Source: Acidobacteriota bacterium (GTDB taxonomy: Bacteria; Acidobacteriota; Vicinamibacteria; Vicinamibacterales; UBA2999). Taken from it: a stretch of DNA of 7,044 bases. A model generated the notes under the pieces. It did not search any database. It was not told the DNA's origin and saw nothing but the letters and a program-made list of their open reading frames with translations. Where the stretch lies: contig JACCSI010000085.1 in the NCBI GenBank assembly GCA_013813075.1, positions 1 through 7,044 on the forward strand, in the 5' to 3' direction. Of this stretch, positions 1 to 6,157 are shown in pieces; the stretch's first letter is position 1, and every line of letters starts with the position of its first letter. The translations under genes were made by a program, and so were the position numbers.

Positions 1-988
1 CCTTCTTGGCCGCGGCGACGAAATATTCCGGCCCCTTCTGCATGGTGATCCGCCCGAGGTAGAGCACGATCTTCTCTTCCTTGTGGATGCTGTACTTCTC
101 CTCGTCGAAGCCGGTGCCGTTGACGTCGATGGCGTTGTAGACCACTTCCACCTTCGAGGGATCGATGCCGTACTGGTGAACGATGATGCTCTTGGTCAGC
201 GCGCTGACGGCGATCACCTTCATCGCGCCGTGCATGCCGCGGCGTTCGATGTCGTAGATGCGCTGGTCGACGTTGGCGCCGCTGCGGTCAAACTCCGTCG
301 AGTGAACATGCACGACCAGCGGCTTGCCCTTGATCCCGGCGACAGCCAGGCCGGCGGGGAAGGTCATCCAGTCGTGGGCGTGCACGACGTCGACGTGCTC
401 GTTTCGCGCCACCTCGGAGGCGAGGGCGGCATAGCGCTGAATTTCGGAGAAGAGATCGCCGGCGTAATGCGACTGTGCGGTGTGCGCGGGATTGCCGATG
501 AACCCCGGCGTGGCGCCGCCGGCGGCGGGGTTGCCGCTGTCCGAAGGCGCGGCGGGTTTGCCGCTGTCCGAAGGCGCGGCGGGCTTGTCGGATGACGCCG
601 CCCCCGCTGCTACTTCCGCCGGCGCGGCGACGGGCGTGGCCCTGCACCCGCGCGTCACCTCCGGCTGAATTTCCGGTGGTCGCCTGCGCTCCTGCTCGTA
701 AGCGTCCGGCGTCTGATACGGATCGGAAAGGTTCGCGCCCACGGCGCGAAAGGTGACGTGCTCGAACTCGTCAAGCCGCAGCTCCGTGCTCGGCGCGGCA
801 AGCGGCGAGTCCGCGCGCGGGCTCACGAGGCGCAGGTGCGTGCTGAACGGGGTTGAAACAGGGCGCGGGAGCACGAACATGATGTCCGTGCCGATGCTGC
901 TCATCGCCTTGGTCAGACCGTAGCAGGCCGTGCCCAGCCCGCCGCTGATGAAAGGCGGGAACTCCCAGCCGAGCATGAAGACGCGCAT
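1..988 (-). CDS. GT4/GT5-type glycosyltransferase, glycogen-synthase-like (3' end outside window)
   Basis: The reading frame is open from the ATG at 988-986 to the window edge: 329 codons, with the C-terminal acceptor-side domain missing. The product begins MRVFMLGWEFPPFISGGLG, the usual opening of glycogen-synthase-like GT4 enzymes with a Gly-rich sugar-nucleotide loop, which is why this ATG is chosen although no good Shine-Dalgarno precedes it. HAHDW lies at residues 203-207, the glycogen/starch synthase signature, followed by HVHSTEFDRSG around 227-237 and YLGRITMQKG at 310-319, where the second Rossmann domain begins. The expected role is transfer of a glucosyl or related unit from a nucleotide sugar in the cytoplasm, in storage glucan or surface polysaccharide synthesis; the substrate cannot be read here. 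Residues about 101-168 form a Pro/Ala/Ser-rich low-complexity insertion between two conserved blocks, unusual for the family. The gene is divergent from the DUF2752 gene. Confidence 0.9.
   Translation of the reverse strand, partial: MRVFMLGWEFPPFISGGLGTACYGLTKAMSSIGTDIMFVLPRPVSTPFSTHLRLVSPRADSPLAAPSTELRLDEFEHVTFRAVGANLSDPYQTPDAYEQERRRPPEIQPEVTRGCRATPVAAPAEVAAGAASSDKPAAPSDSGKPAAPSDSGNPAAGGATPGFIGNPAHTAQSHYAGDLFSEIQRYAALASEVARNEHVDVVHAHDWMTFPAGLAVAGIKGKPLVVHVHSTEFDRSGANVDQRIYDIERRGMHGAMKVIAVSALTKSIIVHQYGIDPSKVEVVYNAIDVNGTGFDEEKYSIHKEEKIVLYLGRITMQKGPEYFVAAAKK
531..584. repeat. 27-bp tandem duplication inside the glycosyltransferase linker
   Basis: Two adjacent 27-bp copies (531-557 and 558-584) differ only at their last base (t557 against c584). 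A degenerate partial third copy starts at 585 with ttgtcgg. Because 27 is a multiple of three, the repeat stays in frame and encodes two copies of a nine-residue unit containing KPAAPSDSG/NPAAPSDSG around residues 135-153. This points to slippage or unequal recombination in a surface loop that tolerates length change. Confidence 0.9.
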
Positions 989-1176
989 AACGACAACCGT
1001 TTCAACCCGTTGTGTGAACCGAGCGGAAGTGCGCCGAACGCGCGACAGATCGCGACCAAACGCCCTGAAAGCTGCGAGATGCAGACGCGCAAGCCAGCCC
1101 GTCGCGGCCGCAGGGATACGCGGGCCGCAGACAACGCACACGTGTAAGTTGCCTGAACCACGTTGTCAATACGATC

Positions 1177-1190
1177 GGAAAACGTTTACC
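1177..1190. promoter_or_regulatory. Candidate LacI-family-like operator palindrome
   Basis: The 14-bp sequence GGAAAACGTTTACC is a palindrome except for one A/A pair (1179 and 1188), and its core AAACGTTT (1180-1187) is perfect. It lies about 45 bp before the DUF2752 start, in the intergenic region shared with the divergent glycosyltransferase. A TTGTCA that could serve as a -35 element sits just upstream at 1163-1168, but no convincing -10 follows. LacI-family operators often carry a central CG within A/T-rich arms like this. No regulator gene is in the window and a chance palindrome is possible. Confidence 0.3.
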
Positions 1191-1234
1191 AGCCTTACGA
1201 GCGATCGTGTCGCGGCTTATTCTTCAGTGCTTCC

Positions 1235-1732
1235 ATGACCGAAACACATCTCCCATCCGTGCCGCGAATCTACGCAATCTCTCCCCTGCCGCAACGGCTG
1301 TCGGTCCTTCACCGCGCCGTCGCGTTGGCGGTGTCGATGGGGTGCCTGGCGGTGCTGGTGACGGCGGTGATGATTCGTCCGAACCCGCGCGGGGTCGAAA
1401 GCCATCGACAGCTGGGGTTGGCCGAGTGCCAGTTCCTGCGCGTCGGTGGAATCCCCTGCCCGAGTTGCGGCATGACAACGAGCTTCACGTGGTTCGTGCG
1501 CGGAAACCTCGCCGCCAGCCTCTGGATCCAGCCCATGGGAACCGCGCTCGCCGCCGGCGCGGCGCTGACGTTCTGGGCGGGTCTTTACATCGCGGCAACG
1601 GCCAAGCCGGTGCATCGGTTGATGCGTGGAACGCCGGGCAGTTACTATGTGCTCATACCGTTGGGCTTCGGCATCGCGGCGTGGGCGTGGAAGATCTTCA
1701 TTCACCTCCGCGGCATCGACGGGTGGGGCTAA
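1235..1732 (+). CDS. DUF2752 family integral membrane protein
   Basis: This 165-residue protein carries CPSCGMTTS at residues 75-83, the Cys-Pro-x-Cys-Gly-hydroxyl motif that defines DUF2752, with a further Cys at 65. Three hydrophobic segments are visible: about 27-47, 102-121 and 137-157, so it should sit in the cytoplasmic membrane. The cysteine pair may bind metal or be redox active, but the family has no established biochemical function. The ATG at 1235 is preferred over an upstream TTG at 1163 because the extra 24 residues are polar and unlike the family; neither has a clear ribosome binding site. Only 30 nt separate its stop from the lipoprotein gene, suggesting co-transcription. Family assignment is firm and role unknown. 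Confidence 0.85.
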   Translation: MTETHLPSVPRIYAISPLPQRLSVLHRAVALAVSMGCLAVLVTAVMIRPNPRGVESHRQLGLAECQFLRVGGIPCPSCGMTTSFTWFVRGNLAASLWIQPMGTALAAGAALTFWAGLYIAATAKPVHRLMRGTPGSYYVLIPLGFGIAAWAWKIFIHLRGIDGWG

Positions 1733-1757
1733 GCCATCAGGATCAAGCAAAAAGGAT

Positions 1758-1820
1758 GAAGGATGAAAATGAACGAAAACCCGCTGCGGCATGGTCTTCG
1801 CCGCGCCGCTTTCATCCTTC
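1758..1820. repeat. 11-bp inverted repeat flanking the lipoprotein start codon
   Basis: GAAGGATGAAA at 1758-1768 is perfectly complementary to TTTCATCCTTC at 1810-1820, with a 41-nt loop. A second, overlapping AAGGATGA at 1752-1759 could pair with the same right arm. The left arm contains the ribosome binding site and the ATG at 1763, so a transcript hairpin would hide the start. The right arm encodes part of the signal peptide (FILLPSS). It may be a translational control hairpin or simply two copies of a dispersed AAGGATGAA-type repeat in opposite orientations. Confidence 0.6.
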
Positions 1821-2461
1821 TGCCGTCTTCGTTGCTCCTTGTTATCTCCAGTTGCCAACTCATCGGCGTGGGCGCTCAGGCGCTGCCGCCGGCGACGATC
1901 GTGCCGCAGTACCAGGGGCTGGCAGGACAATCGCTGGGGGTGATGGTCTGGGCGGATCGCGGCATGCGCATCGAGTGGGAGTTCATCCAGCTGGACCTGG
2001 CCAACGCCGTTCACGCCAACTTGCAGGCAGCAGCGGACCCCAAGAAGGCGAAGGTGAAGGAGCTCAAGGGGACGACATTCCCCGTGTTGCCGCGGTCCAT
2101 CATCCGCTTTCAGCAGGACAACCCGGAAGTGGAGGGCCAGGCGATTACCGCTGTGGCGCCGAAGCTCGGGGTATCGCGGCTGATCTACGTCGAGGTCGAG
2201 AACTTCTCGACACGCCCCGACGGCGGGGTGGAGCTGTTCGGCGGCGATGCCAGCGTCACGCTGCGCATGGTCGAAGTGAGTCCCGACGGAACCGCTAAAG
2301 TTGCTTATGAGGAGAACGACGTCACCGCATCCTGGCCGCCGGACGCGCCCAGGGAAGGTCGCCCGACGATCGGGGATCGTCGAACGTACGTCGAGCTGAT
2401 CAAAACGCTTGGCAGTCAGATTGCTAAGCGATTCGTCCCGCACCCTGAGGACGAACAATGA
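1763..2461 (+). CDS. Lipoprotein of unknown function
   Basis: The 232-residue product starts with a positively charged segment (RHGLRR, residues 9-14), a hydrophobic core (AAFILLPSSLLLVI) and a lipobox ISSC with the modifiable Cys at 31, so it should be exported and lipid-anchored by signal peptidase II. No known domain is recognised with confidence. Mature-region landmarks are QYQGLAGQSLGVMVWADRG (about 49-67), an amphipathic stretch IQLDLANAVHANLQ, a strand-like SRLIYVEVENF, and a charged C-terminal tail. The alternating strand-helix pattern recalls small periplasmic alpha/beta domains such as those of CsgG or TolB, but that is only an impression. AAGGA at 1752-1756 lies 6 nt before ATG 1763; a second in-frame ATG at 1769 also has a good GAAGGA. 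The gene probably shares a transcript with the DUF2752 gene and ends 9 nt from the convergent epimerase gene. Confidence 0.8.
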   Translation: MKMNENPLRHGLRRAAFILLPSSLLLVISSCQLIGVGAQALPPATIVPQYQGLAGQSLGVMVWADRGMRIEWEFIQLDLANAVHANLQAAADPKKAKVKELKGTTFPVLPRSIIRFQQDNPEVEGQAITAVAPKLGVSRLIYVEVENFSTRPDGGVELFGGDASVTLRMVEVSPDGTAKVAYEENDVTASWPPDAPREGRPTIGDRRTYVELIKTLGSQIAKRFVPHPEDEQ

Positions 2462-2470
2462 GCGCCGGCG

Positions 2471-3319
2471 CTACCGCGCAAACGCCTTCTTGAGAAACTT
2501 CACGCCCTTAATGGCGATGTCCTGGTTGGACGGCTCGATCTGCCGCCAGATGGCGGCGGCGCGGGCGATGACCTTCACATCCGTCGTGAAGCTCTCGATC
2601 ACAACATCCCCGTCATACTTAATGCTGCGCAGCGCCTTGACGATCTCCGGCCAGGCAATGTGGTCCCCACCCGGCGTGCCGCGGTCGCTGCCGCAGGCGT
2701 GAAGATGCGCCAGCAAATTCCCCGCCTTCTTGATCGCCTTGGCCTGGTCCTTCTCCTCAATGTTCATGTGGAACGTGTCGAGGTGGAGCTTCAGCGCGGG
2801 GCTTGCGACGTCCGCGATCATCTTGAGCCCCTGCTGGGCGGTGTTGATGAAATCAGTCTCGAACCGGTTGAGCGGCTCAAGCGCGATGGTGATCCCCTGC
2901 TGCTGCGCATGCCGCGCAATCTCCTTCAGGTGCTTCACGACGGTCTTCCACTGCTTCTGATATTCCTTCGGTTCCACCGCGTCGGCTCGCCCGACCGCGC
3001 TGTACACCGGGCCGACCACAGTCGCGCCGCCCAGTTGCTTCGCCTGGTCGATGATCGCTTTCAGGTACGTTTTTCCGGTCTCCTGCGCCTCGGGCGTGCC
3101 GCGCAGGTCGCGGTCGGGACCCATGCAGGCGCAGACGCTGCCGCAGACCAGCCCCGCCCGCTCAAGTTCCGAACGCACATGCGCCGGCGTGATGTGGGAT
3201 GGATCTTCGATCGGAATTTCGACGCTCTCGAATCCCCACTTCTTGAACTGCGGGAAGAGGGTGGTCGACTTGTCGGTGAACGGGGACGTGAACAGAAAGG
3301 TATTGATTCCAAGTTTCAT
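2471..3319 (-). CDS. Ketose 3-epimerase (D-tagatose/D-psicose 3-epimerase-like TIM barrel)
   Basis: The 282-residue protein has the length and fold pattern of the AP-endonuclease-2-like sugar isomerase/epimerase TIM barrels. It shows the complete active-site set of D-tagatose 3-epimerase: E148 and E154 in EPLNRFE, D181 and H184 in LDTFH, H207 and R213 in HACGSDR, and E242 in VIES. By recall, the Pseudomonas cichorii enzyme has these at 152, 158, 185, 188, 211, 217 and 246, a constant offset of four. The expected reaction is metal-dependent C3 epimerisation of a free ketose in the cytoplasm; the preferred sugar cannot be decided, and relatives also act on ketopentoses or hydroxypyruvate. The ATG at 3319 gives the standard MKLGINTFLF start; a GTG at 3337 would add six atypical residues. 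The Shine-Dalgarno is weak. It is convergent with the lipoprotein gene and divergent from the LysM gene. Confidence 0.88.
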   Translation of the reverse strand: MKLGINTFLFTSPFTDKSTTLFPQFKKWGFESVEIPIEDPSHITPAHVRSELERAGLVCGSVCACMGPDRDLRGTPEAQETGKTYLKAIIDQAKQLGGATVVGPVYSAVGRADAVEPKEYQKQWKTVVKHLKEIARHAQQQGITIALEPLNRFETDFINTAQQGLKMIADVASPALKLHLDTFHMNIEEKDQAKAIKKAGNLLAHLHACGSDRGTPGGDHIAWPEIVKALRSIKYDGDVVIESFTTDVKVIARAAAIWRQIEPSNQDIAIKGVKFLKKAFAR

Positions 3320-3624
3320 AAGAGACGATTTTTCCACAGGCGAGGGAAAATCTCAAACCCACGAACCCCCTGTCGACGCCCGCGTCCTGATTGGCTGATC
3401 GGCTTCAGCTCGCGACACCGCCGTTGGAGCGATTTCAAACTCACCTGAATAAAGGGTTCCTGGCGACCACTTGAATCGCGGTTCGACCCACACCGAGAAC
3501 CCCCCATTTTTGCTGATTAAATTCGCGGCGGCGGGACGATGTGGTTATCGGGCGTCGAGGTCTCGGACCGTGCGCGGTCGCACCCCGGACGCGGCGTGCT
3601 TCGGGGGCCAAAGGAGTTTGTCAA
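3320..3624. other. Gene-free divergent spacer
   Basis: These 305 bp lie between the epimerase gene (minus) and the LysM gene (plus), so both promoters should be here. No open frame resembles a protein and no RNA gene is apparent. The only A/T-rich patch is around 3506-3524 and contains tgattaaat (3514-3522), a weak extended -10-like sequence pointing toward the LysM gene without a matching -35. No clear hairpin terminator or riboswitch was seen. Confidence 0.5.
3611..3616 (+). promoter_or_regulatory. Ribosome binding site of the LysM gene
   Basis: AAGGAG lies 8 nt before the ATG at 3625. It decides the start in favour of MKSRLTLIF, which begins a membrane segment, over the upstream in-frame GTG at 3541, which would place 28 Arg/Gly-rich residues before it. 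Confidence 0.85.
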
Positions 3625-4674
3625 ATGAAGTCGCGATTGACGTTAATCTTCGCCGCGCTCGTGATCCTGCTGGGCGCTATGGTTTGGGTGGTGCAGGATC
3701 GCTCGACCGCTGCTTCGCTCATGGCCGCGACGCCCGCCGCGCCGGCCGAACCCGTTCAACCCGCGCCCGCCGCTGAGCCCGCGGTTTCGGCAACGCCGGT
3801 CCCCGCTTCGATTGCTCCCCCCGCTCCTGCGGTTGTCCCCGTTGCACCTCCCGCACCGGCGGTGCCGCAGGCCGAGTCCGCGCCGACCGTGCGGATCAAT
3901 CGACTGGGCCATGCGACTTATGTCGCGCGCGACGGGGACACGGTTTCGCAACTGGCAATTGCGCTGCTGGGTAGTGACTCGAAAGACCACCGCGACGCCG
4001 TCATCGCCGCCAACCCATCGCTGCAAGCCGATCCGGATCGCGTGCTTACGGGGCAACCGTATTCGATTGCATCATCCGCGGCGCCGGCGGCGGTGGATGC
4101 GGACGATCAGCAGCGCGACGCCGCCCCCGCCGTTGCTTCGGCCGTTGTTGCCAGCTCCAGCGAAGCCGCGCGAACCCTCCATCCGACCCCCGAGGTCAAT
4201 GCCAAAGCGGCGGCCGTCGTTGCTCCCGGTCCCAAGCTGAAATACACCGCCCAGCCCGGCGACACCGTCCGCGTGCTCGCCTCGGACTTACTTGGCGGCG
4301 ACACGAAGCAAAATCGAGACGCCATCATTGCCGGCAACCCTTCCCTCCAGAAGGATCCCGATCACCTGGTGGCCGGCAAGAATTACACGATCGTGGCGCC
4401 AAATGGATTGGCCGCTGACCCCAACGCGCCGCAGGCGAAGGCGCCGACAACGCAGCCGGAAGCCGATGAAGTCGCGCGGCTCAGCGTCGGGCGAGCGCTG
4501 CGCTACACCGCAAAGGCCGGGGACACGGTATCGAGCCTGGCAACCGCGCTGCTCGGGAGCGATACACCCGCCAATCGCGAGCTGATCATCAAGAGCAATC
4601 CAAGCCTGAAGCAGGACCCCGATCAGCTCACTGCCGGGCAGACTTATTGGATCGCCGCCCCGACCGCCGACTGA
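3625..4674 (+). CDS. Membrane-anchored or exported protein with three LysM modules
   Basis: The 349-residue product has an N-terminal hydrophobic segment (about residues 5-23, LTLIFAALVILLGAMVWVV) without a lipobox, so it is either a signal anchor or a signal peptide. A Pro/Ala-rich linker (about 35-88) follows, then three copies of a roughly 52-residue LysM-like module starting at Y99, Y207 and Y294. All three share YxAxxGDTV, LLGxD, an IIxxNPSL or close variant, DPD and a C-terminal G-x-x-Y-x-I. LysM domains bind the N-acetylglucosamine backbone of peptidoglycan and related polymers, so a cell-wall-associated periplasmic role is likely. The modules are longer than the usual 44-48 residues because of an acidic insertion between the first helix and the NPSL helix. 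No catalytic domain is present, so it is more likely a scaffold or envelope spacer than an enzyme. A strong terminator follows. Confidence 0.85.
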   Translation: MKSRLTLIFAALVILLGAMVWVVQDRSTAASLMAATPAAPAEPVQPAPAAEPAVSATPVPASIAPPAPAVVPVAPPAPAVPQAESAPTVRINRLGHATYVARDGDTVSQLAIALLGSDSKDHRDAVIAANPSLQADPDRVLTGQPYSIASSAAPAAVDADDQQRDAAPAVASAVVASSSEAARTLHPTPEVNAKAAAVVAPGPKLKYTAQPGDTVRVLASDLLGGDTKQNRDAIIAGNPSLQKDPDHLVAGKNYTIVAPNGLAADPNAPQAKAPTTQPEADEVARLSVGRALRYTAKAGDTVSSLATALLGSDTPANRELIIKSNPSLKQDPDQLTAGQTYWIAAPTAD

Positions 4675-4717
4675 TCTTGCGGTCCAGCAAAGGGTTCGTC
4701 GGAGACCGCCTTGATTC

Positions 4718-4769
4718 ACGTCGGTGCACCTCGGGAGTATGCTCGCGTGCTGCACCGACGTTTTGCGTT
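4718..4769 (+). terminator. Intrinsic terminator after the LysM gene
   Basis: A perfect 11-bp stem (ACGTCGGTGCA at 4718-4728 with TGCACCGACGT at 4751-4761) closes a 22-nt loop that holds a small inner GAG/CTC stem. T-rich sequence TTTTGCGTTTT follows immediately (4761-4771). It begins 43 nt after the LysM stop codon and separates that gene from the kinase gene. Confidence 0.75.
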
Positions 4770-4887
4770 TTAAGGTTGGCTTCATTCGAGAGGCCGCATG
4801 AAGCCGATATACGGTCGTGCGACCACACGGATTGACATTCGCGGGCGTGCAGGCGCGGGCGGTGAGCGCGCATCGCTGACGTGGAAG

Positions 4888-4893
4888 AAGGAG
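4888..4893 (+). promoter_or_regulatory. Ribosome binding site of the histidine kinase gene
   Basis: AAGGAG lies 6 nt before the ATG at 4900. It fixes the start at MRLADFILEK, the conserved opening of this kinase family, rather than at the upstream in-frame ATG at 4798, which has no good ribosome binding site and adds 34 non-family residues. Confidence 0.85.
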
Positions 4894-4899
4894 CACTCA

Positions 4900-6084
4900 A
4901 TGCGGCTAGCCGACTTCATTCTGGAGAAGACTGAGCCCATCCTCGTGGAATGGGAAACATTCGCGCGCAGCGTCTGGGCGGGCGCGGGCATGGATCCGCT
5001 GGAGCTGCGCGATCACGCCGCGGATATCCTTCGCGCAACGGCGTGGGACATGAAGTCCGCCCAGAGCGCTACGCAGCAGTCCGACAAATCAAAGGGCGAG
5101 GGTCTGGCTTGCGCAGGTAGCGACCGCGTGGATGGGGCATCTGACGTGCACGCCGTCGGGCGCATCAATTCGGGGTTTGATCTCCTCGCGGTTGTCGCGG
5201 AGTATCGCGCGCTGCGGGCCAGTGTCATCCGACTCTGGCGCGAGAGCCAACCCACCTCTGACCTGCGCGACTTAGAAGACCTCACCCGGTTCAACGAGTC
5301 CATCGACCAATCTCTCACCGAGGCGGTTCGCAGTTACACCCAGCGCGTCGACCGCTCCCGCCAGATGTTCCTGGCAATTCTTGGCCACGACCTTCGGAAT
5401 CCGCTTCAATCCATCATGATGTCGGCAGACGCGCTACCGCACGGGGCGGAGACAGACCCCCTTGTGTCCGGCGCGGCTTCGCGCATTTCAGCCAGCGTCA
5501 CCAGCATGGCTCGCATGATCAACGATCTTCTCGACTTCACCGGGATCGGGCTGGGCGCGGCGATGCCGCTTTCACCCGCCGTCATGGACTTGCGCTGCCT
5601 TTGCCGCGAAGTGATCGACGAGATGCGCGCAGCCCATCCCACGCGCACGTTCCGCTTCGAGCCGCAGGGCGAATTCACCGGCGTGTGGGATGCCCCTCGC
5701 CTTCGTCAAATGGTCTCAAACCTGCTCGGCAACGACGTGCAACACGGGGATGTGGACGGGCCGATCGATCTTTCCATCAGCACGGATGGAGCGGAGGTGC
5801 GGCTGGCGGTTCACAACGAGGGGCTGGAAATCCCGCAGGATGTCCTGCCGATGATTTTCGATCCGCTCGTCCGCCTGTCCTCGCCGCAGTCGCAACAGCA
5901 GAGGCGGCCGGGCAGCATTGGGTTGGGGTTGTACATCGTTCGCGAGATCGCCAAGGCGCACGGCGGGGACATTGAGGTGGATTCGTCCGCCGAAGCCGGG
6001 ACCGTCTTCACGGTACGGTTCCCGCGCCGCCGAGCTGCGCTTTTAGAAATGCCGATCCCACTCCGTACGCGCGAATGCGCCTAG
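4900..6084 (+). CDS. Soluble sensor histidine kinase with RsbRD-like N-terminal region
   Basis: The 394-residue protein has no membrane segment. Residues 1-150 match the helical sensory region seen in kinases beginning MRLADFI..., with EWETFA (17-22), LRDHAADILRA (36-46) and the conserved VVAEYRALRASVIRLW (98-113); it resembles the RsbRD N-terminal domain. The HisKA H-box is FLAILGHDLRNPL with phospho-acceptor H163. The HATPase part has an N-box NLLGN (274-278) followed by DVQHG, an F-box-like IFDPLVR (319-325) and the G2 loop GSIGLGLYIV (338-347), then a normal C-terminal GTVFTVRFP. Activity is therefore expected: autophosphorylation of H163 and transfer to a response regulator, in the cytoplasm. 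No regulator lies beside it, so it is an orphan here. The N-box has Asp279 where Ala is usual. Relatives I recall are mainly proteobacterial, so transfer is possible but unproven. Confidence 0.9.
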   Translation: MRLADFILEKTEPILVEWETFARSVWAGAGMDPLELRDHAADILRATAWDMKSAQSATQQSDKSKGEGLACAGSDRVDGASDVHAVGRINSGFDLLAVVAEYRALRASVIRLWRESQPTSDLRDLEDLTRFNESIDQSLTEAVRSYTQRVDRSRQMFLAILGHDLRNPLQSIMMSADALPHGAETDPLVSGAASRISASVTSMARMINDLLDFTGIGLGAAMPLSPAVMDLRCLCREVIDEMRAAHPTRTFRFEPQGEFTGVWDAPRLRQMVSNLLGNDVQHGDVDGPIDLSISTDGAEVRLAVHNEGLEIPQDVLPMIFDPLVRLSSPQSQQQRRPGSIGLGLYIVREIAKAHGGDIEVDSSAEAGTVFTVRFPRRRAALLEMPIPLRTRECA

Positions 6085-6106
6085 CGCGCCACTGAAGCGC
6101 ATTTTT
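6074..6106 (+). terminator. Possible intrinsic terminator overlapping the kinase stop codon
   Basis: AATGCGC (6074-6080) pairs with GCGCATT (6097-6103) around a 16-nt loop, and the right arm runs into a T tract (6102-6106). The GC core is only five base pairs and the left arm lies in the last codons of the kinase gene, so this is plausible rather than strong. Confidence 0.45.
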
Positions 6107-6157
6107 ACGCCCAGCAAGCTGCTTCTCCGTCCTCCCCGCCCCCCAGGGCTTTCGCAT

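Noticed and set aside
83..668. Open frames on both strands over the glycosyltransferase
   Set aside because: They are shadows of the 329-codon frame that contains all conserved glycosyltransferase motifs.
1207..2458. Long open frames on both strands (363 codons plus, 413 codons minus) spanning the DUF2752 and lipoprotein genes
   Set aside because: Their products are Arg/His/Gly-rich without domains and lie out of frame or antisense to two well-supported genes; typical of GC-rich DNA.
2660..3448. A 262-codon plus-strand open frame across the epimerase gene
   Set aside because: It is antisense to a fully conserved epimerase and its product is compositionally biased with no domain.
4832..4837. 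Perfect TTGACA as a -35 box for the kinase gene
   Set aside because: The sequence 16-18 nt downstream is entirely GC-rich with no -10-like hexamer, so a sigma-70 promoter is not supported.
4903..4912. Palindrome CGGCTAGCCG at the start of the kinase gene, similar in centre to the palindrome at 6939-6950
   Set aside because: It encodes the family-conserved RLAD residues right after the start, has no flanking duplication and shares only a GGCTAGCC core, so chance is the better explanation.
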